From Novosphingobium sp049354825 (GTDB taxonomy: Bacteria > Pseudomonadota > Alphaproteobacteria > Sphingomonadales > Sphingomonadaceae): a DNA stretch of 64,000 nucleotides. Made by a program: the position numbers and the translations under genes. Location of the stretch: the NCBI RefSeq assembly GCF_049354825.1, contig NZ_CP186480.1:806001-870000 (forward strand). Direction: 5' to 3'. Positions 25,342 through 35,552 of this stretch are shown here, piece by piece (the first letter of the stretch is position 1; each line of letters opens with the position of its first letter). Under the pieces are notes generated by a model. It worked only from the letters and a program-made list of their open reading frames with translations, was not told the DNA's origin and searched no databases.

Positions 25342-26953
25342 AGTCGCGCGGCGGACCGTCCTTCAGGCCCCAGAGGGCGACCACCAGCCCGAAGGCGACC
25401 ACGGCCCACGTGTACCACAGGCCGGCATAGGCATCGCCGGTCCGCGCGTTGATGTAGCTGGCTATCAGCGGCAGGAACCCGCCGAGATAGCCCGCACCGA
25501 TGTGGTAGGGGATCGACATCGAGCTGTAGCGGATCTGCGGCGGAAACATCTCGGTCAACTGCGCCGCGACCGCGCCGTACGTCATCGCCGAAAGACCGCC
25601 CAGCGCCATCAGGCACATGGCGATGCCCAGCAGCGCCGTCAGGCTGGGGTGCTGGCTGGAAAAATCGAACCCGCGCTTCGTCAGCGCCGCCTCGATCGCG
25701 GTCTTGCGGACTTTGCCATCGGCCAGCCATTCGGGCGCGATCGCGACCGGCTGCGCACCGACAGTCAGCGCCAGGACCGGGGCCTGCTGCACCGAATAGG
25801 GGACACCGCTGGCAGTCAGCGATTCGAGCACCTTGCCGCAGTCGCTCTGCTTTCGTCCGAACAGGTCGGCGAAGGGATCGGTGCTGCAGCCCTGCCCGGC
25901 GACGACGACCGGCGCCGCGGCAGCACTCCGCTTCAGGCCCGGGTTGGCAAGCGATCCCATCCCCCAGAACAGCGGGAACAGCAGCACCAGCGTCAGGCCC
26001 GCGCCGACGACCAGCGGCCGCTTGCGCCCGATCCGGTCCGACCAGGCGCCGACGAGCAGGTAGAACCCCATCGAGATCAGCGCGGACGCGCCGATGACGA
26101 TCTCCGCGGTCATCGGCTCTACCCTCATCGGCCCCTTGAGGAACGACAGCGCCGAGAAGAATGCCGTGTACCAGATGGTGGTCAGGACGCCGGTGATGCC
26201 GAACAGCGCAACGAAGATGCGTTTCTTGTTGCCCGGATAAGTGAAGCTTTCGACAAAGGGGTTGCGCGAGGTATGGCCCGCTTCCTTCATCGCCAGGAAC
26301 ACCGGGCTCTCCGACAGCTTGAGCCGCATGTAGAGCGATATCGCCAGCAGCGCGATGCTGAGCACGAAGGGCACGCGCCAACCCCAGTCGGCGAAGCTGT
26401 CCTTGGGGATGAGCACCTGGCAGACCAGCACGACCAGGATCGACAGGACGAAACCGCCGACCACGCTGGCCTGGATAAAGCTGGAATAGAAACCCCGCCG
26501 CCGCGGGGTGGTGTGTTCCGAGACATAGATCGCGGCGCCGCCGTATTCGCCGCCCAGCGCCAGCCCCTGCAGGATGCGCAAGCCGATCACGATGGCCGGA
26601 GCCCACAGCCCGATCGCGGCGGCCGAGGGGATCAGCCCAACCCCGGCGGTGGCGATGCCCATCAGCGTGACCGTCACCAGGAACGTGTACTTGCGCCCAA
26701 GCCGGTCACCAAGGAACCCGAACAGGATTGCGCCAAGCGGCCGGAAACCGAACCCGACGGCGAACCCCGCCCACACCAGCAGGACCTGAAGGGTCGCGTT
26801 GTCGGCTGGGAAAAACGCCTTGCCGATAATCGGCGCCAGCGTGCCGTAAATGAAGAAATCGTACCATTCGAAGATGGTGCCTGCCGACGACGCGCCGATC
26901 ACCAGCGGCAAGTCGGACCCGCCCGATCTGTCTCTGTGCGTGGCTGCGGTCAT
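25325..26953 (-). CDS. MFS transporter of the metabolite:H+ symporter (MHS/ProP) family
   Basis: A 542-residue membrane protein. It begins with the MHS signature ASSAGTIFEWYDFFIYGTLAP (core FEWYDFFIYG), then DRLGRKYTFLVT, RILQGLALGGEYGG and a second DRIGRKRPL. Family members import osmolytes or carboxylic acids with protons. There is an extra periplasmic stretch of roughly 100 residues in the second half (from NPGLKRSAAAA to SSQHPS) with Cys in GQGCSTD and SDCGKV, which may form a disulfide. The start at 26953 has GGAGGAA upstream. The substrate is unknown. Confidence 0.9.
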   Translation of the reverse strand: MTAATHRDRSGGSDLPLVIGASSAGTIFEWYDFFIYGTLAPIIGKAFFPADNATLQVLLVWAGFAVGFGFRPLGAILFGFLGDRLGRKYTFLVTVTLMGIATAGVGLIPSAAAIGLWAPAIVIGLRILQGLALGGEYGGAAIYVSEHTTPRRRGFYSSFIQASVVGGFVLSILVVLVCQVLIPKDSFADWGWRVPFVLSIALLAISLYMRLKLSESPVFLAMKEAGHTSRNPFVESFTYPGNKKRIFVALFGITGVLTTIWYTAFFSALSFLKGPMRVEPMTAEIVIGASALISMGFYLLVGAWSDRIGRKRPLVVGAGLTLVLLFPLFWGMGSLANPGLKRSAAAAPVVVAGQGCSTDPFADLFGRKQSDCGKVLESLTASGVPYSVQQAPVLALTVGAQPVAIAPEWLADGKVRKTAIEAALTKRGFDFSSQHPSLTALLGIAMCLMALGGLSAMTYGAVAAQLTEMFPPQIRYSSMSIPYHIGAGYLGGFLPLIASYINARTGDAYAGLWYTWAVVAFGLVVALWGLKDGPPRDYAADA

Positions 26954-26984
26954 CGTCTTGGTTCCTCCCCCGAACCCGGTCGCT

Positions 26985-27413
26985 CTAGCCGGGGCGGCCG
27001 GTCGATGGAAGCGCGTCGATCGCCGCATTCCACGCCAGCAGGACCGCGCCGTGGCGGCCCGGATATGCCGGAACGTCGGCCAGCGCGTCGAGGCCCGGCC
27101 ATGCGGGAAGCGGGCCTTCAGCGGCCAGCCAGCCCCCGATGGCGCCGCGCGCCGCGACCAGGTCGGCCCGGTCGCGCCCTGTCGCGGCGGCGGCGAAGAT
27201 CGCGGCTGCGGCCTGACCGATGGCGCAGGCGCGCGGCGTCACCCCCAGCGCGGTGATCCTGCCGTTGACATCGGTCGCCAGGTCAAGCGCAAGCGTGCTG
27301 CCGCAGGCGGCGGAGCGCGCGTTGCCGTGCAGCGGAAGGTCCGGCGCGGGCGGCCACTGCGAAAGGTCTGTCGCCAGCGCGAGGACCGCGGGCGTGTAAA
27401 GTGTCTGCGCCAC
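26985..27413 (-). CDS. Fe-S cluster scaffold-like protein (IscU/SufU/NifU-N fold)
   Basis: A 142-residue protein that resembles the IscU family. Two of the three cluster-binding positions are present: Cys37 in SAACGST and Cys63 in PRACAIGQAAA. At the third position the sequence is RHG (His121, Gly122) in place of HC, so the third Cys is missing. It may still bind metal through His, or may be a carrier and not a scaffold. No isc or suf genes are near; the neighbours are cvpA (five bases upstream) and a transporter. I believe this Cys-poor subfamily occurs in other alphaproteobacteria. Confidence 0.8.
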   Translation of the reverse strand: MAQTLYTPAVLALATDLSQWPPAPDLPLHGNARSAACGSTLALDLATDVNGRITALGVTPRACAIGQAAAAIFAAAATGRDRADLVAARGAIGGWLAAEGPLPAWPGLDALADVPAYPGRHGAVLLAWNAAIDALPSTGRPG

Positions 27414-27418
27414 CGCAA

Positions 27419-27997
27419 TCAGTCGGCGGCGCGGCGCTTGCGCTTGCTCGTCGGCGGTGCGGCGGGTTCATCCGCCACCGGGGCGCTGGCACTGGCTGCC
27501 GCCTTGCGCCGTGCGGCGATCAGTTCGACGAGCCCGCGGCTGCTGGCATCGACGAACGGATAGGTGCGCGCCTGGGTGATCCAGTGCGGCCGCCCGCTCG
27601 CGCCCCAGACGGTGTCGTAGCCAAGCACGAAGATCGAAAACACGACGACGACGATGACCAGGCCCTTCATCGCCCCGAAACCGAAACCCAGCACGCGGTC
27701 GATAGGCCCAAGGACCGAGTTTCGGCTCGCCTCTCCGAACGACTTGGCCAGCAATTTGACGATGGCGTACGGCACCAGCAGCAAGACCGCGAACGCCAGC
27801 ACCATCGAACTGGACCCGACGCCGACCCACGGTTCCAGCGCGCGGGTAACCGGCGTGTGCGCATAGTGGATCATGAAAAGCGCGATCACCCAGGCGGCCA
27901 GCGCCAGGACTTCCTGCACGAAGCCGCGCATGAACCCGGTGATCGCCCCCAGGCCGACGAGCAGAATGACGGCGATATCGAACCCGGTCATGGTCAT
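27419..27997 (-). CDS. cvpA: CvpA family membrane protein
   Basis: A 192-residue protein with four predicted membrane helices in the first 130 residues and the family pattern FDIAVILLVGLGAITGFMRG at the start (core GAITGFMRGF), then FGGMKG-like FGAMKGLVIV. The C-terminal 50 residues are soluble, Ala- and Pro-rich and end in a basic cluster (SKRKRRAAD). CvpA is needed for colicin V production and for envelope stress resistance in other bacteria. It sits five bases after radA and five bases before the Fe-S protein, so the three form one transcript. Confidence 0.88.
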   Translation of the reverse strand: MTMTGFDIAVILLVGLGAITGFMRGFVQEVLALAAWVIALFMIHYAHTPVTRALEPWVGVGSSSMVLAFAVLLLVPYAIVKLLAKSFGEASRNSVLGPIDRVLGFGFGAMKGLVIVVVVFSIFVLGYDTVWGASGRPHWITQARTYPFVDASSRGLVELIAARRKAAASASAPVADEPAAPPTSKRKRRAAD

Positions 27998-28002
27998 GGT
28001 GG

Positions 28003-29370
28003 TTAGTTTGCAGCCATGATCCGGTCAACGAGGTTCGGAAGCAGGGTTAATGGTTGATAACGGGTTTCTTTGACTCCGCTGGCCCCGTCCGGCGGGCCGA
28101 AGGCACGGGCAAACCCCAGCTTGGCGGATTCGCGCAGCCGCAGCCCCGAATGGGCAACGGGCCTGATCTCGCCCGCCAGCGACACTTCGCCAAACCACAC
28201 CGCGTCGCTGCCGAGGGGCTTGTCCGCCAGTGCGGACACCAGCGCCGCCGCCACCGCCAGGTCCGCGGCCGGATCCGCCAGGCGGTATCCGCCGGCGACG
28301 TTGAGGTAGACCTCCGCCGACGAGAAATTGAGCCCGCAGCGCGCCTCCAATACCGCCAGCAGCATGGCCAGGCGGCCGCTGTCCCAGCCGACCACGGCCC
28401 GCCGCGGAGTCGCGCCCGATTGCAGTCGCACGATCAGGGCCTGGATCTCGACCAGGACCGGCCGAGTTCCTTCGATCGCGGGAAACACCGCGCTGCCCGG
28501 CACCGGCGCATCGCGGCCTGAAAGGAACAGCAGCGAGGGGTTTCCGACTTCCTCCAGACCCGCCCCGGCCATTGCGAACACGCCGATCTCGTCGACCGGG
28601 CCAAAGCGGTTCTTCAGCGACCGCAGGATGCGGTACTGGTGGCTGCGTTCGCCCTCGAAGGCCATGACAACGTCGACCATGTGTTCCAGCACGCGCGGCC
28701 CGGCGATGGTCCCATCCTTGGTCACATGGCCGACAAGGACGACGGCCGCACCGCTGTCCTTGGCGTAGCGGATCAGTTCGAACGCGCAGCCGCGCACCTG
28801 ACTGACGGTGCCCGGCGCACCTTCGAGCTGGTCCGAATGCATGGTCTGGATCGAATCGATAACGACGAGCGCGGGCGTCTCCATCGCGTGCAGCGTCGTC
28901 AGGATGTCGCGCACGCTGGTGGCGGCCGCCAGCTGCACCGGCGCGGCGCCCAGCCCCAGCCGCTCGGCGCGCAGGCGCACCTGCCCGGCCGCTTCCTCGC
29001 CGCTGATGTAGATCGTAGTCTTGCCGGAAAGCGCCATTTTCGCCGCCGCCTGCAGCAGCAGCGTGGATTTGCCGATGCCCGGGTCGCCCCCCATCAGGAT
29101 CGCGCTGCCGGGCACCAGGCCGCCGCCCAGCGCGCGATCGAACTCGGCCAGGCTGGTGTGCATCCGCGCCAGCGGCTTCGACGCGCGATCGAGCGGCGCA
29201 AACTCGATCCGCCGCCCGCCCGACGACAAGTCGTGCTTGCTGGAAAACACCGTCTCGGGCGCTTCCTCGGCCAGGGTGTTCCATTCCGAACAATCGGCGC
29301 ACTGGCCCTGCCAGCGGTTGGAGACGCTGCCGCAAGCGGCGCAGACATAGCGGCGTTTGGCTTTGGCCAT
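28003..29370 (-). CDS. radA: DNA repair protein RadA
   Basis: A 455-residue branch-migration ATPase. The N-terminal zinc finger has Cys10, Cys13, Cys24 and Cys27. The RecA-like domain has Walker A GGDPGIGKST, Walker B LVVIDSIQTM and the RadA-specific LKNRFGPVDEIG motif. A Lon-like C-terminal domain follows (SAEVYLNVAGGYRLADPAADLAVA, core NVAGGYRL). It processes recombination intermediates. It starts 68 bases from the divergent patatin-like gene, and leads the radA-cvpA-Fe-S gene run. Confidence 0.96.
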   Translation of the reverse strand: MAKAKRRYVCAACGSVSNRWQGQCADCSEWNTLAEEAPETVFSSKHDLSSGGRRIEFAPLDRASKPLARMHTSLAEFDRALGGGLVPGSAILMGGDPGIGKSTLLLQAAAKMALSGKTTIYISGEEAAGQVRLRAERLGLGAAPVQLAAATSVRDILTTLHAMETPALVVIDSIQTMHSDQLEGAPGTVSQVRGCAFELIRYAKDSGAAVVLVGHVTKDGTIAGPRVLEHMVDVVMAFEGERSHQYRILRSLKNRFGPVDEIGVFAMAGAGLEEVGNPSLLFLSGRDAPVPGSAVFPAIEGTRPVLVEIQALIVRLQSGATPRRAVVGWDSGRLAMLLAVLEARCGLNFSSAEVYLNVAGGYRLADPAADLAVAAALVSALADKPLGSDAVWFGEVSLAGEIRPVAHSGLRLRESAKLGFARAFGPPDGASGVKETRYQPLTLLPNLVDRIMAAN

Positions 29371-29438
29371 GGCGCCGCTTAACGGGAACGAAAGCGGAAC
29401 GCAATTGCCATCCGGCGCAGCATCCCTAAAGGGGCGGG

Positions 29439-31754
29439 ATGCGCCAAAAGGAACTCCGCATCGCGCTCGTCTGCTACGGCGGGGTCAGCCTGGCGGTTTA
29501 CATGCATGGCGTCACCAAGGAAGTCTGGCACCTGGTGCGGGCCAGTCGCGACTTTCTCGACCGTACCGAACCGGGCGAGACGGGCGGCAGCCGCCGCGTC
29601 TATCACGAATTGCTGCGCCGCATCGCCGCCGACAAGGGGCTGCAAGTGCGGGTGCTGTGCGATGTCGCCGCCGGGGCCAGCGCGGGCGGCCTCAACGCGC
29701 TCTTCCTGGCCGAGGCGATACATTCGGGCGGCTCGATCGAGCCGCTGACCCGTCTCTGGCTGGAGCGCGCCGACGTCGATGTGCTGCTGGCGCCCGAAGC
29801 GCGGCGCTGGCGATTTGCCAAGTGGTGGGCGCTGCCGCTGGTGTGGTGGATGCTGCGCCGACCCGGCAATGCGGTTTCGCACTCGGTCGCGCCCGAAACG
29901 CGTGAGGAAGTGCGCCGCAAGCTGTCGCGCCTGATCCGCTCGCGGTGGTTCAAACCGCCATTCAGCGGCATCGGCTTTTCGCGGATGCTGGCAGAGGCGC
30001 TCGACGCCGTCGACGGCGAGGGTGCGGGTGCGCCCCTGCTGCCGCCCGGCCACCCGCTCGACCTGTTCGTCACGGCGACCGATTTCGGCGGCCACCGCGA
30101 ACGGCTGCGCCTCAATAGCCCGCGCTCGATCGAAGAGAGCGAGCACCGCCTGCCGCTGGGTTTCCATGCCCAGGTCCCTGCGCAACCCGGAACCGCACTG
30201 GCGCCGCTGCCCGAAATGGTCCTGGCCGGCCGCGCCACCGCCAGCTTTCCCGGCGCCTTCCCGCCGGTGCAGATCGCGGAGATCGATGCACTGGCGGCCG
30301 AGCGGGGCGAGCCCTGGCCCGGCCGCGATGCGTTCCTGCGCCGCGTCATGCCCGAACACGTACGCCGCGGCGACGTCGACACCGTGGCGCTGATCGACGG
30401 TTCGGTCCTCAACAACCGGCCGTTTTCGGAGGCGATGGCCGCCATCCCCGACCGCCCTGCCCAGCGCGAGGTCGACCGCCGCTTCGTCTATATCGATCCC
30501 CACCCCTCGCGCGGTCCCGACGAGGCGCTCGACGCCGAGGCACCTGGCTGGTTCAGCACGATCTTCGGGGCGATGTCGGCGATCCCGCGCGAGCAGCCGG
30601 TTCGCGACAATCTCGAGGCGATCGAGCGCCGCAGCCGCGAACTGGTGCGTCTGCGCGGCATCGTCGAAGGGCTGCGGCCCGAGGTCGAGGCAACCGTGGA
30701 GACGCTATTCGGCCGCACGATGTTCCTCAACCGCCCGACCTCCGCGCGGCTTGAGAGCTGGCGCCGCAAGGCGCAGAAAGCAGCCGCCGAGAACGCCGGG
30801 TTCGCCTATTCGGGTTATGCGCAAGTCAAGTTCGTGGCCATCGTCGACGAACTGGCGGCCACCATCCACGCCGCCGCGCCCGAGCTGGAATTGCCCACGC
30901 CCGAGCCGATCGCTGCGCGGCTGACCCGGCACCTGACTGAGGCGGGCCTGACCGACTTCACCGCCCCGCGCGGCAGCGGCGCCTCGAACGACGCGATCGC
31001 GTTCTTCCGCGCCCACGACATCGGCTTTCGCATTCGCCGCCTGCGGCTGCTGGCCCGCCGCCTGACCGACGACCGCGGAGAGGACGAAACGGGCGGCGCG
31101 CGTGAAGCTGCCCGCAGCGCCGTGTTCGAAGCCCTGGCACTGTTCTTCGGGCGCGAGCCGGTTGCCGCAATGGGGCCCGGCTTTCCGGTGCTGGCCCGCC
31201 GCGTGTTCGAGGACCCGCAGGCCGTCCTCGACGCGGTCGCCCGCCAGCGCGCCCTGCCCGAGGCCGACCTGGCGGTCGAGGCCAGGCTGGTCGAAGCGAT
31301 GAAGGCGCTGCCGCGCGAACTGCGGCGCCAGATGCTGCTGACCTACCTGGGCTTTCCGTTCTACGACACGGTCACGCTGCCGCTGCTGCGCGGCGAAGGC
31401 CTGAACGAGTTTGATCCCGCCAAGGTCGACCGCATCTCGCCCGAAGACGCGCGTTCACTTTCCGACGGTGAAACGTCGGAACTGCGCGGAACCGAGTTCT
31501 ACAATTTCGGCGCCTTCTTCAGCCGTGCCTACCGCGAGAACGACTACTTGTGGGGCCGCCTGCACGGTGCCGAGCGGATGATCGACCTGGTCGCCTCGAC
31601 CCTGCCGGCCGGCGACGCTCTCGATCCCGCGGTCATCGCGGCGACCAAGCGCGACGCGTTCCGCGCCATCTGTGCCGAAGAGGAAGGCCGATTGAATGCC
31701 GACCCGCGCCTGGTCGCGCGGGTGCTGGCGAAAGTGGAAGCGATCAGCCCGTGA
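29439..31754 (+). CDS. Patatin-like phospholipase with DUF3376-type C-terminus
   Basis: A 771-residue protein. The start MRQKELRIALVCYGGVSLAV (core ALVCYGGVSLAVYMHG) holds the glycine-rich oxyanion loop. The Ser-Asp dyad is Ser81 in GASAGG and Asp320 in IDGSVLNN. The second half (about 380-771) is a long alpha-helical region with family blocks such as LLTYLGFPFYDTVTLPLL and FGAFFSRAYRENDYLWGRL. The length fits patatin-like proteins with DUF3376. It probably acts on membrane lipids; no signal peptide is seen, so it is cytosolic or membrane-bound. It overlaps dnaJ by 11 bases at the 3' end. Confidence 0.87.
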   Translation: MRQKELRIALVCYGGVSLAVYMHGVTKEVWHLVRASRDFLDRTEPGETGGSRRVYHELLRRIAADKGLQVRVLCDVAAGASAGGLNALFLAEAIHSGGSIEPLTRLWLERADVDVLLAPEARRWRFAKWWALPLVWWMLRRPGNAVSHSVAPETREEVRRKLSRLIRSRWFKPPFSGIGFSRMLAEALDAVDGEGAGAPLLPPGHPLDLFVTATDFGGHRERLRLNSPRSIEESEHRLPLGFHAQVPAQPGTALAPLPEMVLAGRATASFPGAFPPVQIAEIDALAAERGEPWPGRDAFLRRVMPEHVRRGDVDTVALIDGSVLNNRPFSEAMAAIPDRPAQREVDRRFVYIDPHPSRGPDEALDAEAPGWFSTIFGAMSAIPREQPVRDNLEAIERRSRELVRLRGIVEGLRPEVEATVETLFGRTMFLNRPTSARLESWRRKAQKAAAENAGFAYSGYAQVKFVAIVDELAATIHAAAPELELPTPEPIAARLTRHLTEAGLTDFTAPRGSGASNDAIAFFRAHDIGFRIRRLRLLARRLTDDRGEDETGGAREAARSAVFEALALFFGREPVAAMGPGFPVLARRVFEDPQAVLDAVARQRALPEADLAVEARLVEAMKALPRELRRQMLLTYLGFPFYDTVTLPLLRGEGLNEFDPAKVDRISPEDARSLSDGETSELRGTEFYNFGAFFSRAYRENDYLWGRLHGAERMIDLVASTLPAGDALDPAVIAATKRDAFRAICAEEEGRLNADPRLVARVLAKVEAISP

Positions 31755-32856
31755 TCGCGCTTTTCAGCCGATCGAAAAAACCTTTGGACTGAGGGCATTC
31801 GTCGCCGGTCTCGGTCTCGCGGAATTGCTCGAGGATTTCGCGCTGCGCCTTGGACAACCGGGTCGGTGTCTCGACCTGGATCTCGACCACCATGTCGCCG
31901 CGGCCGCGGCCTTGGAGGACTGGCATCCCGGCGCCGCGGCGGCGAAGCTGCTTGCCCGACTGGATGCCGGTCGGGATGTCGAGCGTGATCTGGTCCCCGT
32001 CGAGCCCGGGGATGACGATCTCGCCGCCCAGCGCCGCGGTGGTGAAGCTGATCGGCGCGCGCGTCAGCAGCGTGGTGCCTTCGCGTTCGAACACCGGGTG
32101 CCGCTTGACGTGAAGGAAGATGTAAAGGTCGCCGGGGGGCGAACCGTGCGGGCCGGCTTCGCCCTTGCCGGCCAGGCGTATGCGCGTCCCGGTATCGACG
32201 CCGGGGGGAATGTCGACCGACAGGGTCTGCTCCTTGTCGACCCGGCCTTCGCCGCGGCACGAACGGCACGGTTTCTCGATGATCTCGCCCCGGCCCTGGC
32301 AGGTCGGGCAAGTCCGCTCGACCATGAAGAAGCCTTGCTGGGCGCGGACCTGGCCGTGGCCACCGCACATATTGCAGGTGCGGCTGCCGGTGCCAGGCTC
32401 GGCGCCGCTGCCGTGGCACGGCTCGCAGGCCGACGCGACCTCGATCGTGATCTCGTGGTTCCTGCCGTGGAATGCCTCGTCGAGCCCGATCTCGAGGTCG
32501 TAGCGCAAGTCGGCGCCGCGCCGCGCCTGGCTACGACCGCCGCCGCCGAAGGCGCTGCCGAAAATCGTCTCGAAAATGTCGCCGAGGTCATTGAAATTGG
32601 CGCCCTGCCCGCCGCCCGCGCCCTGTTCGAAGGCGGCATGGCCATAGCGATCGTAGGCGGCGCGCTTCTGCGGATCGGACAAGCACGCATAGGCGGTGCT
32701 GATAGCCTTGAACCGGGCTTCCGAATCGGAGCAGCCGGGGTTCTTGTCCGGGTGCCAGCGCATCGCCAGCCGGCGGTATGCCGACTTGATCGTCTTGTCG
32801 TCGGCAGTCCGCTCGACTTCGAGCAGTTCGTAGAAATCAACGTCGGCGGTGGCCAT
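31744..32856 (-). CDS. dnaJ: Chaperone DnaJ
   Basis: A 370-residue Hsp40. It has a J domain with His35-Pro-Asp37, a Gly-rich linker (about 78-108, GGGQGANF), four zinc repeats (CEPCHGSG, CNMCGGHG, CPTCQGRG, CRSCRGEG at about 143-208) and two C-terminal substrate-binding beta domains. It delivers unfolded proteins to DnaK and stimulates its ATPase. It lies 71 bases after dnaK with an 11-bp hairpin between them, and it is probably transcribed from the dnaK heat-shock promoter. Confidence 0.96.
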   Translation of the reverse strand: MATADVDFYELLEVERTADDKTIKSAYRRLAMRWHPDKNPGCSDSEARFKAISTAYACLSDPQKRAAYDRYGHAAFEQGAGGGQGANFNDLGDIFETIFGSAFGGGGRSQARRGADLRYDLEIGLDEAFHGRNHEITIEVASACEPCHGSGAEPGTGSRTCNMCGGHGQVRAQQGFFMVERTCPTCQGRGEIIEKPCRSCRGEGRVDKEQTLSVDIPPGVDTGTRIRLAGKGEAGPHGSPPGDLYIFLHVKRHPVFEREGTTLLTRAPISFTTAALGGEIVIPGLDGDQITLDIPTGIQSGKQLRRRGAGMPVLQGRGRGDMVVEIQVETPTRLSKAQREILEQFRETETGDECPQSKGFFDRLKSAITG

Positions 32857-32877
32857 CTGTCATCCTCGCAGAACGAC

Positions 32878-32905
32878 CCGCCGCCGTGCACTCACACGGC
32901 GGCGG
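32878..32905 (-). other. 11-bp hairpin between dnaK and dnaJ
   Basis: CCGCCGCCGTG (32878-32888) and CACGGCGGCGG (32895-32905) form a perfect 11-bp stem with a 6-base loop. There is no U run on the dnaJ side, so it is not a typical terminator. It may be a partial attenuator or an mRNA end that lowers dnaJ relative to dnaK. Confidence 0.6.
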
Positions 32906-32927
32906 ACGGTTCCTCGCATCGTTCCGG

Positions 32928-34847
<1,920 letters not shown>

Positions 34848-34935
34848 CTTTACCCCATTTCCTTCGTAATTGGACACCGCCCCGTTCGCCCCCCGCACTG
34901 CGGCAAGGCGGCTCGGCGGCTCTTGGACGCGGGCG

Positions 34936-34963
34936 ATATAGGTCTGCTTTCGCCGGGCACAAG
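34936..34963 (-). promoter_or_regulatory. RpoH (sigma-32) heat-shock promoter of dnaK
   Basis: On the minus strand CTTGTG (34963-34958), a 15-base spacer, then CCTATAT (34942-34936). The alphaproteobacterial RpoH consensus is close to CTTGAA...CCTATAT, so the -10 element is exact and four leading bases of the -35 are exact. It lies about 90 bases before the dnaK start. No CIRCE repeat is seen here. Confidence 0.75.
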
Positions 34964-35072
34964 AGCGCGGCGAATGCCTATGCCCGGGGCTTGGCACACG
35001 GCGCCGGTGAGGGTAGCCGGACCCGGCACCCGATTGGAAGCGCACCCGCGCCCCGACACAAGGATACCGCCG

Positions 35073-35552
35073 ATGATCCGTTCCGCCCTTCTCCTTGCCC
35101 TCGCCCTGCCGCTGGCCGCGTGCGGCAGCGCCGACAAGCCCCCCCAGGCGCCAGCCAGCACCGCCGCGGCGCCGGGCACGACCGCGCTGACGAACGGGCG
35201 CCTGGTGCTGCCCGCGGTCAAGGGCAACCCGGCTGCGGCCTATTTCACTCTCGACAATGCCAGCACCGCGACAGTGGCGATCAAGCACGTTGCCGTCGAC
35301 GGCGCGAAGGCGGCCGAACTGCACCACACGATGGGCGGCTCGATGGCGAAGGTCGACCGGCTCGAGGCGGAACCCAGGACCACCGTCAAACTGGAGCCGG
35401 GCGGCATTCACGTGATGGTATTCGATCCGCCGGCATCGTGGCAGGCCGGCGGCACCGCCATGCTGGTCGCCACGCTGGAAGACGGCAAGACGCTGACCGC
35501 GCCGCTGAAGATAGAACCGGCGGGCGGCGACGGCATGGGATCGATGCACTGA
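35073..35552 (+). CDS. Periplasmic copper chaperone PCu(A)C family lipoprotein
   Basis: A 159-residue protein. The lipobox LAAC with Cys17 marks a lipoprotein signal. The copper-binding pattern of the family is visible: ELHHTM, then GGSMAKVDRL, then GGIHVMVFDP, giving the His and Met ligands. It delivers Cu(I) to cytochrome oxidase or to other periplasmic copper sites. The last codon is followed by TGA that overlaps the next frame as CTGA. The nearest cytochrome oxidase genes are not in the window. It is divergent from dnaK. Confidence 0.88.
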   Translation: MIRSALLLALALPLAACGSADKPPQAPASTAAAPGTTALTNGRLVLPAVKGNPAAAYFTLDNASTATVAIKHVAVDGAKAAELHHTMGGSMAKVDRLEAEPRTTVKLEPGGIHVMVFDPPASWQAGGTAMLVATLEDGKTLTAPLKIEPAGGDGMGSMH

